Assembly (NCBI RefSeq): GCF_000368145.1
Contig: NZ_KB849282.1
Location: 124,001-188,000 of the forward strand
Direction of reading: 5' to 3'
Origin: Acinetobacter guillouiae CIP 63.46
Lineage (GTDB): Bacteria > Pseudomonadota > Gammaproteobacteria > Pseudomonadales > Moraxellaceae
DNA length: 64,000 nucleotides
Positions 46,414 to 55,542 of this stretch are shown here, in pieces (the first letter of the stretch is position 1; every line of letters begins with the position of its first letter). A model generated the notes under the pieces. The model did no database searches. It was not told the DNA's origin and worked only from the letters and a program-made list of their open reading frames with translations. The position numbers and the translations under genes were made by a program.

Positions 46414-47184
46414 TTAACTCTTAGTCGCATAACTAATCACAGCATAATCCATGACTTGTTGACTATATGGCACACCCAAATCAGAAAAACATTCTGCAAC
46501 TGTTTTTTGTTCTGCGTACTTTGCAGACTTGTCATTCAAATGTGTCTTAAAACAATCATTAATTTGGCTTGAAAAACTAGACCATCCAGAACCACTACCA
46601 CTAGCTGCACCTGGGATAATCGTAGTCACAATAATTTGAACAGGTTGTACCTGATCAAGTTGAACAGTAGAGGTATCTGTACCAGTTGGGAAATATTTAA
46701 ATGGTACGTCCGTATTACTACTACTTTTTTTCACAGCAATCTGAGAAATCATAATATCTCGTCCACTGCTATAATCATTTTTTGTATATTGACAATAACC
46801 TGCAACGCCCAACTCGCTGTTATTTACATCTGTAGCACTGACAGGGTAAATAACACTTGCCTGTTGAATAGAAAATAATTTGGCTTGGGTTTTAGGTCTA
46901 TAGCAGAAAACAAGCTCTTTATTTAAAAAACTATCTGACTTCACAATCCCAAATAAGCCTAATGAACTTAAATTTTTCTGTAAAGTTGCTGAATCCTTAT
47001 TATCTTTCTCAAGTGCAAAGAACACAGCATCTGCGGTCTGCTGATTCAAACTTTGAATCTGACTATTCGTCGCAATGCTTAACCCTGTTAAACTCTGTTT
47101 CACCGCCAAAGTACCAATTAAAACCATTAAAATAAGTACAAATAGTACAGCGATAATCGTGACACCTCTTTGATGGACTCTCAT
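46414..47184 (-). CDS. pilX: Type IV pilus minor pilin PilX
   Basis: A 256-residue PilX-type protein. The short leader MRVHQRG is followed by VTIIAVLFVLILMVLIG, a pilin-like helix in which Glu5 is absent, typical of PilX/GspK-like tip pilins. The soluble domain holds several cysteines. It begins one base upstream of the pilW stop (gap 0), so the two genes are tightly linked, and pilY1 starts 17 bp later. It primes pilus assembly with FimU, PilV, PilW and PilE. Confidence 0.85.
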   Translation of the reverse strand: MRVHQRGVTIIAVLFVLILMVLIGTLAVKQSLTGLSIATNSQIQSLNQQTADAVFFALEKDNKDSATLQKNLSSLGLFGIVKSDSFLNKELVFCYRPKTQAKLFSIQQASVIYPVSATDVNNSELGVAGYCQYTKNDYSSGRDIMISQIAVKKSSSNTDVPFKYFPTGTDTSTVQLDQVQPVQIIVTTIIPGAASGSGSGWSSFSSQINDCFKTHLNDKSAKYAEQKTVAECFSDLGVPYSQQVMDYAVISYATKS

Positions 47185-48156
47185 TTATAAATCCTCCATG
47201 AGGCCATAGCCATTTCGTAATGCGACTGTCTGACTGATTACATCTCGAATGTATTTAGGATCTGTATCTGATGTACCTAGCGACACGACTTGATCCAAAA
47301 TAGTAAAACTACTCGGTAATTTATCTTTTTCCGAAATAGAATCATAACCACGCACTAGAGCACCCAACTGAATCGACATAATTCGAGGTCTAGCAGCCCC
47401 AGCCTTAGTCAGTGAGTTTGTTGCTCCCATATACTGGTCAATCGTTATATAGCTAAATTCATCTGTATTATTTTGCTTAATCCCAAGTAATACATGAAAA
47501 TAATCAACACGACGCATAATGATTTGGCTACGCTCACCCAAACCTGAAATATTTGTAGGTAAAGCATCCGTTTCTACTAACGTTTTATAACGACCAGCGT
47601 CACAAACTAAAGCCAAATTCCCTGCGGAGCCATCTTGTCGTAAAAAATATCGTTGTACAATAAATGTGCCTTTGTCTATATCGTCTTGTGAAATTGAATT
47701 ACCCTCACAGTCGAAGCCATTTGGATCAAAGGCTTTATACTGAATGACCAATTGATCACTTTTTATATTTACATTTGACAATCCTACTTTAGCTTGGGTG
47801 AAATTCGTTAAATTTGCTGAATCACCAGAAATAAAATATGGAATATTTGCCGTTGCAACTTTCTTCTCATCCTCAGTTAAACCTGTGTAACTTTTTATTG
47901 TTGTAAATACGATTCCACTGTATTGATTACGATCATTAACAACCGCTAAATCTGCATCTAAATTAGCGAGTTTTATATCTTTTAGGATATAGTTTAAACC
48001 AAAATTTCCATTATCTTGTAATTCTGCTAAGTTCTTCTGAAGCCCATAATTAATACTGCCTGTCAAAAATAACTGCATAGCTGCTGCCATGATCAATAGC
48101 CCAATAACTAATGCCAACATTAACTCTACAAGCGTCATACCTTTTGAATAATTCAT
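47185..48156 (-). CDS. pilW: Type IV pilus minor pilin PilW
   Basis: A 323-residue PilW family protein. The ATG at 48156 shares one base with the pilV stop (TAATG) and has GGAGG upstream, so the longer frame to 48180 is not used. The leader MNYSKG^MTLVEL and helix MLALVIGLLIMAAAMQLFLTG are typical. The C-terminal domain has the PilW-like QIIMRRVDYFHVLLG segment. It belongs to the priming complex at the pilus tip. Confidence 0.9.
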   Translation of the reverse strand: MNYSKGMTLVELMLALVIGLLIMAAAMQLFLTGSINYGLQKNLAELQDNGNFGLNYILKDIKLANLDADLAVVNDRNQYSGIVFTTIKSYTGLTEDEKKVATANIPYFISGDSANLTNFTQAKVGLSNVNIKSDQLVIQYKAFDPNGFDCEGNSISQDDIDKGTFIVQRYFLRQDGSAGNLALVCDAGRYKTLVETDALPTNISGLGERSQIIMRRVDYFHVLLGIKQNNTDEFSYITIDQYMGATNSLTKAGAARPRIMSIQLGALVRGYDSISEKDKLPSSFTILDQVVSLGTSDTDPKYIRDVISQTVALRNGYGLMEDL

Positions 48157-48713
48157 TAGTAGGCCTCCAAAATGACACATTTAGAGTCTTTATTATAAGA
48201 ACCATCTTTAGTGCAACTATTTGTCGAACCACCATTAGAAGGATCCGTTTCATCCCAAGCTACAAACACACAATAGCGACTTCTGGTCATATTCCCTGGA
48301 CAATCACTAATGGCTGCTTTCATTCCATTCAAAAATGCTTTATATAAAATTTGATTTACATCTTCTTCTGCAAATTTCTGGCTAGAACACTTTGTTGTAT
48401 TACTACATTTTGCCGAATAGCTAGTCGCATAAGTTCTCCCTGCAAAAGCATTTGCGTATGCATCAATCACTTGGTCTACATTATCTACTTTAATTGTTAT
48501 ATTTTTGGATAAGCCTTGGTTATTTGCCCGCATCCGCTCAGATAGATCACGAGCCAAACTCATCGCTTGAATGCGTTTAGACGCATCAAGAGAAGCTTCC
48601 ATAGCTCTCATTTGCAACATCGCAAAACCTAACACCCCAATTGATAACAATATGAGTGCTACAATGACTTCCATCATACCTATTCCCTTTTGGGAAGATA
48701 CTGCTTTCATCAT
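48156..48713 (-). CDS. pilV: Type IV pilus minor pilin PilV
   Basis: A 185-residue PilV. The start ATG at 48713 overlaps the fimU stop as ATGA. The leader MMKAVSSQKG^IGMMEV is followed by IVALILLSIGVLGFAMLQMRAMEA, the classical PilV signature with Glu5. Several Cys residues lie in the C-terminal half (around DCPGNMTRSRYC and NSCTKDGS). Confidence 0.9.
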   Translation of the reverse strand: MMKAVSSQKGIGMMEVIVALILLSIGVLGFAMLQMRAMEASLDASKRIQAMSLARDLSERMRANNQGLSKNITIKVDNVDQVIDAYANAFAGRTYATSYSAKCSNTTKCSSQKFAEEDVNQILYKAFLNGMKAAISDCPGNMTRSRYCVFVAWDETDPSNGGSTNSCTKDGSYNKDSKCVILEAY

Positions 48714-49216
48714 GAGGTACAATCCCCGTCAAAATTAGATTTATTCGTTGTTGTAACTTTGCCAAAATTTGTTAAATATACGTATTTACTATAGGGATTA
48801 CTCGAAACTTGTATTTCTAAATTTTGAGGAAAATCCTCTACATTTCCTTGTGGCAAAAATACAATTTTAGTGAGTGTTGGAATCGTTGAACTATAACCCC
48901 ATGTCTTTTTCCCAGCATTATCGGTATTACAGACACCTGTTTTAAAACTTAAACTTTGCCCTGAAGGTATATTCCAATATTTACTTTGAGCAGAATCTTT
49001 TCCAGCTGAGTTAAGATTAACTGTAACTTTTTTTCGGAATACAGCGGCATCAGACCTCGCTTGAGTCAATATTTTTTCTAAATCAACAGAAGTTCTCTCA
49101 AGCTTTCTTCTTATCGTTAAATCTTGAATTTTTGGCGCAGCAATTATAGCAACAATCGAGATAATGATTAGAGTGACTATTAATTCAACTAAGGTGAATC
49201 CTCTATTATTTTGCAT
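48710..49216 (-). CDS. fimU: Type IV pilus minor pilin FimU/FimT (GspH-like)
   Basis: A 168-residue prepilin of the GspH/FimT family. The leader is MQNNRG^FTLVEL; the helix LIVTLIIISIVAIIAAPKIQDL carries Glu5. The globular domain ends with a possible disulfide (GVCNTD and DGDCTS). It is the first gene of the fimU-pilV-pilW-pilX-pilY1-pilE-pilE cluster, and its promoter should lie between it and ispH. Confidence 0.87.
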   Translation of the reverse strand: MQNNRGFTLVELIVTLIIISIVAIIAAPKIQDLTIRRKLERTSVDLEKILTQARSDAAVFRKKVTVNLNSAGKDSAQSKYWNIPSGQSLSFKTGVCNTDNAGKKTWGYSSTIPTLTKIVFLPQGNVEDFPQNLEIQVSSNPYSKYVYLTNFGKVTTTNKSNFDGDCTS

Positions 49217-49308
49217 TGTTACTCCCCTTGCAACAAAAACCTTACCCTATTAAAAATCATAACTTAAATACTTACAAAACCAATACAAGTTGGATAAAAG
49301 GCATAAAA

Positions 49309-49346
49309 AAGCAGATAACTGAAATCTCAGCTATCTGCTTAAAAAA
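49309..49346 (-). terminator. ispH terminator (bidirectional hairpin)
   Basis: AAGCAGATA pairs with TATCTGCTT and, inside one mismatch, CTGA with TCAG around AATC. It has A/T runs on both sides. On the minus strand it follows ispH and precedes the fimU operon, so pilus genes are probably insulated from ispH. Confidence 0.88.
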
Positions 49347-49358
49347 TAAAGTTTAAAT

Positions 49359-50309
49359 TTAAGCTTGGGTTACATGAATCCGTAGCTCTTTTGGCAGGCT
49401 AAATGTGATGTTTTCCTCACGACCATTTAACTCTTGTGGTGCTGTCGCGCCCCAGTCCTGTAAGCGTTGAATTACTTGTTTAATTAAAATCTCAGGTGCA
49501 GATGCCCCTGCTGTAACGCCGATCTTATGATTTGGGTTAAACCACTCCTGTTTTAACTCATCTGCGTTATCAATCAGATAGGCATGTTTCCCCATGCGTT
49601 CAGCCAACTCACGTAAACGATTTGAATTCGACGAGTTTGGAGAGCCAACCACCAACACCACATCACATTGTGTTGCTAAATCTCGCACAGCATCTTGGCG
49701 GTTTTGCGTGGCATAGCAAATATCATCTTTACGAGGCCCTTGAATTTGAGGGAATTTATTTCGCAAAGCATCAATTACTTTGGCCGTATCATCTATAGAT
49801 AAGGTTGTTTGGGTCACAAATGCTATTTTTTCAGGATGATGTACTGTTAATGAAGCGACATCTTCTTCATCTTCAACCAGATAAATTTCACCACCATTCT
49901 TTTTGTCATATTGCCCCATGGTCCCTTCAACTTCCGGGTGACCTTCATGGCCAATCAAAATTGCTTCGGTGCCTTCACGTGCATATTTCGTCACTTCAAT
50001 ATGTACTTTGGTCACCAATGGGCAGGTTGCATCAAATACTTTTAAACCACGACGTTCTGCTTCTTGTTGAACCGCCTTTGATACACCATGTGCGCTAAAA
50101 ATAACAATATTATCGTCAGGCACTTCATCTAATTCATCCACAAAAATTGCGCCACGCTGACGTAAATCGTCAACCACAAATTTGTTATGAACCACTTCAT
50201 GACGAACATAAATAGGTGGATTAAAACATTCAAGCGCACGATTGACGATGGCAATTGCACGATCTACACCTGCACAAAATCCACGCGGATTAGCCAATAC
50301 AATTTCCAT
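49359..50309 (-). CDS. ispH: 4-hydroxy-3-methylbut-2-enyl diphosphate reductase
   Basis: IspH makes isopentenyl and dimethylallyl diphosphate in the last MEP-pathway step using a [4Fe-4S] cluster. The three cluster cysteines are visible in [24 protein letters not shown] and [11 protein letters not shown]. The ATG at 50309, preceded by GAGGG, gives [10 protein letters not shown] (316 residues); the frame to 50327 is not needed. It is divergent from gmk. Confidence 0.97.
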   Translation of the reverse strand: MEIVLANPRGFCAGVDRAIAIVNRALECFNPPIYVRHEVVHNKFVVDDLRQRGAIFVDELDEVPDDNIVIFSAHGVSKAVQQEAERRGLKVFDATCPLVTKVHIEVTKYAREGTEAILIGHEGHPEVEGTMGQYDKKNGGEIYLVEDEEDVASLTVHHPEKIAFVTQTTLSIDDTAKVIDALRNKFPQIQGPRKDDICYATQNRQDAVRDLATQCDVVLVVGSPNSSNSNRLRELAERMGKHAYLIDNADELKQEWFNPNHKIGVTAGASAPEILIKQVIQRLQDWGATAPQELNGREENITFSLPKELRIHVTQA

Positions 50310-50442
50310 AAAACCCTCAATGCTCACTTCAATGGTGGATATATTTTATCGATTAAACACAAACAATGTGTAAAAACAGTTTTGTTTGTCTTCGCTCTAC
50401 TCTAAAATAGAGAAGATATTTTATCATATCAGGAAAAATATC

Positions 50443-51063
50443 ATGTCGGGTCTATTGTTTGTCGTTTCTGCGGCATCAGGAACAGGCAAAACATCTCTCG
50501 TTAAAGCGCTACTTGAGCGTGTGAGCAATTTACACGTTTCTGTTTCACATACGACTCGTGGTCAGCGACCTGGCGAACTCGACGGTGTTCATTATCATTT
50601 TACCTCTAAAGAAAACTTTCTCGATCAAGTCAATCAAGGTGGTTTTATTGAGTACGCAGAAGTTTTTGGTAATTATTATGGTACTGCGCAAGCAACTGTA
50701 AAAGACCAATTGGCGAAAGGCCATGATGTGCTACTTGAGATCGATTGGCAAGGTGCTGAGCAAGTTCGTAAACTTTTTCCTGAATCTAAACAAATTTTCA
50801 TTCTTCCTCCAACGCAGTTTGATTTACGTCAACGTCTCTCAAATCGTGGCACTGACTCTGTTGAAGTCATTGAACATCGTTTAAGTTGTGCTGTAGAAGA
50901 CATGCAACAATATGTCAACTTTGAATACATCATCATCAATGATGATTTCAATAAAGCGTTACATGATTTGGAATCTGTTATTAATGCCAATCGCTTAAAA
51001 ATAGATCAACAAGCAAATCGTCATCAGGCTTTAATTACCAAACTGATTACACCACAAACTTAG
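50443..51063 (+). CDS. gmk: Guanylate kinase
   Basis: Gmk phosphorylates GMP to GDP with ATP. The 206-residue protein has the P-loop SAASGTGKTS (about residues 8-17), the GMP-binding SVSHTTRGQRPGELDGVHYHF and LEIDWQGAEQVR. ATG 50443 is preceded by AGGA; the frame from 50386 adds a spurious extension. It lies upstream of rpoZ and spoT, the conserved gmk-rpoZ-spoT order. Confidence 0.97.
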   Translation: MSGLLFVVSAASGTGKTSLVKALLERVSNLHVSVSHTTRGQRPGELDGVHYHFTSKENFLDQVNQGGFIEYAEVFGNYYGTAQATVKDQLAKGHDVLLEIDWQGAEQVRKLFPESKQIFILPPTQFDLRQRLSNRGTDSVEVIEHRLSCAVEDMQQYVNFEYIIINDDFNKALHDLESVINANRLKIDQQANRHQALITKLITPQT

Positions 51064-51184
51064 ATCTAAATACTTATGATCTAAATGCTTTCTAAATAAG
51101 CTTCGATTAAAACTTGAGTCTATGATGAAAGCATTTTATACTGCACAGTCTATTTAAAAAATTTGTATTCAAACGAGAATTCTT

Positions 51185-51466
51185 ATGGCACGCGTAACCG
51201 TTGAAGATTGTTTAGACCATGTGGACAACCGCTTTGAGCTTGTACTAGTGGCAAGCAAACGCGCGCGTCAATTGGCACGTCAAGGCATTGAACCAACTGT
51301 TGAGTGGGACAATGACAAGCCGACTGTTGTTGCATTACGTGAAATTGCGATTGGTCATGTGACTAAAGATATCTTGAAGCAACGTGATCAAGATTACCAA
51401 ACGTCTAGTCTTGACCTTGCTTTATCAGCAAACAATCTTAATCTTGAAGGTTTTTCTTTCCAATAA
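51185..51466 (+). CDS. rpoZ: RNA polymerase omega subunit
   Basis: A 93-residue omega subunit, which helps assembly of beta' into RNA polymerase and can bind ppGpp. The start [20 protein letters not shown] and AARQLARQG-like [13 protein letters not shown] are signatures. A strong terminator follows, so spoT, 212 bp downstream, probably has its own promoter. Confidence 0.97.
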   Translation: MARVTVEDCLDHVDNRFELVLVASKRARQLARQGIEPTVEWDNDKPTVVALREIAIGHVTKDILKQRDQDYQTSSLDLALSANNLNLEGFSFQ

Positions 51467-51480
51467 GCTGAGCCTTTGTA

Positions 51481-51510
51481 AAAAGCCTAGTTTTTCAACT
51501 AGGCTTTTTT
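51481..51510 (+). terminator. rpoZ terminator
   Basis: AAAAGCCTAG pairs with CTAGGCTTTT around TTTTTCAA and a T-run follows; located 15 bp after the rpoZ stop. Confidence 0.93.
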
Positions 51511-51678
51511 ATTTCAATTATTTTGCAAAAAGTTTTGCCAATCAATCGACAAAATTCAAAATATTTGTTAAAAAAAATAGATATATTTGATGTCTAGAAA
51601 TTGACAAGCGGCTCAATATGCTTTTCATTAAAGCATTAGGAAAAATATTTCAAATTTGTAATTTAAGATAGGTGTTCT

Positions 51679-53790
51679 ATGCCAGGCCAACAGGTCAGCC
51701 AATCCAAGCAACAGTTGAATGTAATTATCGACGCGTACTTAAAACCAAGTGATGTCGAGCGAGTACTTGTGGCTTGTGATTATGCTGATATTGCGCATGA
51801 TGGTATTACACGTAAAAGTGGTGAACCCTATATTTTACACCCGATTGCGGTGAGTTGTATCTTGGCACATATGCGTATGGATGCCGAAACGCTCATGGCA
51901 GCCTTATTGCACGATGTGATTGAAGATACAGACTTTACCAAAGAAGATATCACTGAAAAATTTGGTAAAACCGTGGCTGAATTGGTCGATGGTGTCACCA
52001 AACTCAGTCATTCCAGCGATAAAGAATATAATAAAGCTGCTTCTTTCCGTAAAATTCTTCAAGCTACCCTACAAGACCCCCGTGTCATTATTATCAAACT
52101 CGCCGATCGTTATCATAATATGACGACTCTAGGTGCTTTACGGCCAGATAAACGTGCACGCATCGCACAAGAAACTTTTGATATCTTTGTTCCTATGGCG
52201 CGTCTTGTCGGTATGAACGAAATGGCAGATAACTTAGAACATCTGTGTTATCAAAACCTAGATCTCGATATGTACAATGATGTACAAGAAAATTTACTCA
52301 AAACTAAACCAGAGCGTTGTAAATATCAATCGGTTTGGGAACAAAACTTAGCTGAGTTGCTCAATAATTATAATATTCAAGGGCGCATCAAAAAGAAAAA
52401 CAACAATATCGAACTCTTACGTCACTTTGTAAAAAATGAAATCGACTTACAAGAACTCACCCATAGCCATGCTTTTGAAATTGTTTTACAAAGCATCGCG
52501 GATTGTGACCGTTTGGTGGATGCCTTGCGTGAAAATTTCCAAGTCATCGACTATGAAGACCATATCCGTCGCCCATTACCAGGCGGAAATCAGTCTTTAA
52601 TGATCAAACTCAAAGGTGAACGTACAACGCTATCCTTAACCATTCAAACCGAGTTGATGCGTAAAGCTGCGCGCTTTGGTGTGGTTCTCGGTGAAAATGC
52701 GCCACAAGCTTGTCGTTCTGCGATCCAAGCCTCCATGAAGAATTTAGATCTTCTTGTTGGTGGTGAATGTGCAAAAACCACCTTTAGCGACCTACTTGAT
52801 TATTTACATCAAGAAAAGATCTGGGTCTACACCCCACATGGACAGCTGCATGAATTACCGCAAGGTGCTACAGCCGTTGATTTTGCGTATTCTGCGAGTT
52901 TATTTTTAGGCAACCATGCGGTGGGTGCCAAAATTAATGGTGAAATTAAACCACTCTCAACTCCTTTGGTGAGTGGTCAGGTGGTTGAAGTCATTACCGA
53001 TGTATTGGCAACCCCAAACCCAGACTGGTTAAGCTTTATTAATACCCAAAAAGCACGTCGTGCGATTCAAAACATCTTGCGAGATCAAGATCCGGATGAA
53101 CAACGCCTAGTGGGGCAACAAGCGCTCAACCGTGCTTTAAAACTGTTTAACCGCTCGACCAAAGACTTATCCGAAGCGGATTGGAAAGATCTATTAGAGT
53201 GGCGCCATGTGCCCGATAAAGACACTTTATTTGAACAAATTGCAGTGGGAGACCTACTACCACAACTGGTCGCCAACCATTTATTTGCCCAATCTAAAGC
53301 CACTGAAGAACATGCTTCAAATCGCCTCATCCAAGGTACAGATGGTGTCGATGTAAAATATGCACACTGCTGTAACCCAGTATTGGGAGATCCTATTCAA
53401 GGACATTTATCCCGTCGTGGCTTAATTGTGCATCGTGCACGCTGTCATAACTTATTGCATGAACAACATTTACATCCTGAAAATATCATGTCTTTACAGT
53501 GGACATCGGAAGAAGAAGACGATGTGAACTTTAATGCTTATTTGAGTATTGATCTTATTTTAACCGATGAACAAATTTCAGAATTGATTTACTTATGTCG
53601 TAAAGCAAAAACTGGGGTTGAATCAGTACGCTCTCATGAAGATAAAACCTATGTGAATATCGTGGTGAATAATCGTAAACAAATTGCGCAAATCATTCGT
53701 GAATTACGTATGCAATTTGGTTTTCCTCGTATTAGTCGAATGTCTATGCCAGTTTCAATTAATGAGACGCTAAAAGCAAAAGCGTGCTAA
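51679..53790 (+). CDS. spoT: SpoT-type (p)ppGpp hydrolase with degenerate synthetase domain
   Basis: A 703-residue RelA/SpoT homologue. The HD hydrolase domain is intact: YILHP (His54), LLHDVIEDTDF (His78-Asp79 and Glu82-Asp83) and KLADRYHNM (about 140-148). The synthetase region is not conserved: GGNQSLMI (302-309) replaces the family NGYQSLHT, LSLTIQTE (318-325) replaces VEVQIRTE, and the RxxD/DIYAFRV region is lost. TGS (381-440), the Cys-rich module YAHCCNPVLGD and the ACT domain follow. Published work describes Acinetobacter SpoT as hydrolase-only, which this supports. Its function is removal of ppGpp. Confidence 0.94.
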   Translation: MPGQQVSQSKQQLNVIIDAYLKPSDVERVLVACDYADIAHDGITRKSGEPYILHPIAVSCILAHMRMDAETLMAALLHDVIEDTDFTKEDITEKFGKTVAELVDGVTKLSHSSDKEYNKAASFRKILQATLQDPRVIIIKLADRYHNMTTLGALRPDKRARIAQETFDIFVPMARLVGMNEMADNLEHLCYQNLDLDMYNDVQENLLKTKPERCKYQSVWEQNLAELLNNYNIQGRIKKKNNNIELLRHFVKNEIDLQELTHSHAFEIVLQSIADCDRLVDALRENFQVIDYEDHIRRPLPGGNQSLMIKLKGERTTLSLTIQTELMRKAARFGVVLGENAPQACRSAIQASMKNLDLLVGGECAKTTFSDLLDYLHQEKIWVYTPHGQLHELPQGATAVDFAYSASLFLGNHAVGAKINGEIKPLSTPLVSGQVVEVITDVLATPNPDWLSFINTQKARRAIQNILRDQDPDEQRLVGQQALNRALKLFNRSTKDLSEADWKDLLEWRHVPDKDTLFEQIAVGDLLPQLVANHLFAQSKATEEHASNRLIQGTDGVDVKYAHCCNPVLGDPIQGHLSRRGLIVHRARCHNLLHEQHLHPENIMSLQWTSEEEDDVNFNAYLSIDLILTDEQISELIYLCRKAKTGVESVRSHEDKTYVNIVVNNRKQIAQIIRELRMQFGFPRISRMSMPVSINETLKAKAC

Positions 53791-53883
53791 ATTAAGACCT
53801 GTAATGTTTATCGATAATCTTCGATGCACTTTGCATGCCATTCATGCTTTATGATGAAATGATTTGAAATCAAGGAGAAATCA

Positions 53884-54267
53884 ATGTCCCGCCAAGTGAT
53901 CCATACTGAAAATGCCCCTGCTGCAATTGGTACTTATTCACAAGCCATTTTAGTAGACAACACATTATATCTTTCAGGGCAAATTGGCTTAGATCCATAT
54001 AGCATGGAATTGGTTGAAGGCATTGAAGCACAAATTCGACGTGTTTTTGATAATTTAAAAGCAGTCTGTGAAGCCGCAGGTGGTTCTTTAGCAGATATTG
54101 CAAAGCTCAATATTTTTCTTACCGATTTATCCAACTTTCAATTGGTCAACCAGATCATGGGTGAATACTTTGCTCAACCTTATCCTGCACGTGCGGCATT
54201 AGGTGTTGCCTCTTTACCTAAAAATGCATTGGTTGAAATGGATGGTATTGTGATTATTCCTCAATAA
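53884..54267 (+). CDS. ridA: RidA family 2-iminobutanoate/2-iminopropanoate deaminase
   Basis: A 127-residue RidA/YjgF protein that hydrolyses reactive enamine/imine intermediates made by threonine dehydratase and similar PLP enzymes. Landmarks are [20 protein letters not shown], the catalytic Arg in [15 protein letters not shown], and the terminal Glu in LVEMDGIVI. It lies 94 bp after spoT, preceded by AAGGAG. Confidence 0.93.
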   Translation: MSRQVIHTENAPAAIGTYSQAILVDNTLYLSGQIGLDPYSMELVEGIEAQIRRVFDNLKAVCEAAGGSLADIAKLNIFLTDLSNFQLVNQIMGEYFAQPYPARAALGVASLPKNALVEMDGIVIIPQ

Positions 54268-54318
54268 TAACAGCCAAAACTAATTGTTTGATTTTAAATG
54301 AATTTAAAAAATAAACTA

Positions 54319-54347
54319 AATACTACCGATCAGGTGGTATTTTTTTA
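54319..54347 (+). terminator. ridA terminator
   Basis: ATACTACC pairs with GGTGGTAT (one G-T wobble) around GATCA and a long T-run follows. Confidence 0.85.
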
Positions 54348-54391
54348 TTCAAAAAGCCAATAAAGATAAATGAGATTTCAAATGAATTTCA

Positions 54392-54421
54392 TTGACAAAT
54401 GATAACAATTATCAATAATAT
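54392..54421 (+). promoter_or_regulatory. bfd promoter overlapped by a Fur box
   Basis: TTGACA (54392-54397) and TATAAT-like TAATAT (54416-54421) are 18 bp apart. Between them TGATAA-CAA-TTATCA (54400-54414) is a perfect 6-3-6 inverted repeat matching the Fur box. Fur with iron would block this promoter, so bfd should be induced in iron limitation. Confidence 0.8.
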
Positions 54422-54454
54422 TAGTTATCGCATTTAACCTTAGGGTTGAGTTTC

Positions 54455-54649
54455 ATGTACGTTTGTTTATGTCGTGGTATTACAGATCAAGATATCAAAG
54501 ATGCAATGGCAAATGGTGCAGAGAGCTACCGTGAAGTACGTGAATTATTAGACTTAGGCACGTGCTGTGGTCGCTGTGCCCCTGAAGCAAAAAGTATTAT
54601 CAATGAAGAGCTATCGCTGATTGCAGCACGTATTTCTGTTGCCGCGTAG
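54455..54649 (+). CDS. bfd: Bacterioferritin-associated ferredoxin
   Basis: Bfd is a [2Fe-2S] ferredoxin that binds bacterioferritin and supplies electrons to release stored iron. The 64-residue protein has the paired cysteines YVCLCRGIT and GTCCGRCAPEAK. The start is ATG 54455; the open frame begins with a TTG at 54446, but the AGGG ribosome binding site sits correctly for the ATG. It is transcribed from a Fur-overlapped promoter and lies upstream of bfr. Confidence 0.95.
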   Translation: MYVCLCRGITDQDIKDAMANGAESYREVRELLDLGTCCGRCAPEAKSIINEELSLIAARISVAA

Positions 54650-54741
54650 CTTTTGATCCAAAAATTCAAACATAAAAATAAGTTTAGATTTATAACGACA
54701 ATAAATAAGTTTTTTTAATGATCCCCAGATCATTCTCCTCC

Positions 54742-54771
54742 CCCGCTTCGACTCAAAGCGGGTTCGTTTTT
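54742..54771 (+). terminator. Probable bfd terminator
   Basis: CCCGCTT pairs with AAGCGGG around a short loop; TTCG then a seven-T run follows. Confidence 0.75.
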
Positions 54772-54969
54772 TTCAATCAATCTCTTTTAGCCAAAACGAC
54801 ATCCCTATTGTTTTTGATTGCGATTTTCATTTGCCGTTCCATAAACTACTCGTAACCCTGCAAAAAGTTGATTAATATAGAACCATATCAAATTACCTTA
54901 ATCATTAAATTTCAATGACTCAGTTTAAATTCACGTTAAGGTAAAAAATTAGAATGGAGTTTTAACCAT
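54772..54969. other. bfr upstream region
   Basis: Part of the 320-bp bfd-bfr gap. It lacks an obvious Fur box, in contrast with the bfd promoter, so bfr appears separately controlled. An A/T-rich stretch near 54890-54940 probably contains its promoter. Confidence 0.4.
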
Positions 54970-55434
54970 ATGCAAGGCAATCGAGACGTAATTAATCAAC
55001 TCAATCAAGTGCTTTATCATCATTTGACTGCGATTAACCAATACTTTTTACACTCGCGTATGTTTAATGATTGGGGAATCGAGAAACTTGGTTCGGCTGA
55101 ATACAAAGAATCTATTCGCCAAATGAAGCACGCGGATAAGATCATTGAACGTATTCTTTTCTTGGAAGGTTTGCCGAATCTTCAACATTTAGGCAAGCTA
55201 TACATTGGCCAGCATACAGTTGAAGTTTTAAACTGTGATGTACGTAAAGTAAAAGAAAATATTGATGCATTAAAAACAGCTGTTGCACTCGCTGAAAACA
55301 ACTTAGATTATGTGACTCGTGATCTTGTTCAAGAAATTCTTGAGAAAGAAGAAGAGTTTTGGGATTGGACAACCACCCAACTGGATCTAAGCGAAAGTGT
55401 TGGTATCGAAAATTATATTCAAAGCCAACTATAA
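54970..55434 (+). CDS. bfr: Bacterioferritin with haem ligand but degenerate ferroxidase site
   Basis: A 154-residue bacterioferritin subunit, a 24-mer iron-storage cage with haem between subunit pairs. Aligned without gaps to E. coli Bfr, the haem ligand Met52 and His54 are kept, but ferroxidase ligands are changed: Glu18 to His, Glu51 to Gln, Glu94 to Val and His130 to Phe; only His54 and Glu127 remain. Such haem-binding, ferroxidase-poor subunits occur in heteropolymeric Bfr systems such as Neisseria BfrB, which co-assemble with a catalytic partner. No partner gene lies in this window. It lies downstream of bfd and ends with a strong terminator. Confidence 0.93.
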   Translation: MQGNRDVINQLNQVLYHHLTAINQYFLHSRMFNDWGIEKLGSAEYKESIRQMKHADKIIERILFLEGLPNLQHLGKLYIGQHTVEVLNCDVRKVKENIDALKTAVALAENNLDYVTRDLVQEILEKEEEFWDWTTTQLDLSESVGIENYIQSQL

Positions 55435-55452
55435 TTTTTAAATATCACAAAA

Positions 55453-55484
55453 AAATCCCCCAACTGATTGGGGGATTTTTTTTG
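55453..55484 (+). terminator. bfr terminator
   Basis: AATCCCCCAA pairs with TTGGGGGATT around CTGA and is followed by an eight-T run, 18 bp after the bfr stop. Confidence 0.95.
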
Positions 55485-55542
55485 CATTTCAAAATGTGGC
55501 GATGCAAAATTTACAATCCTCAAAATGCGCTTTATGAAATGG

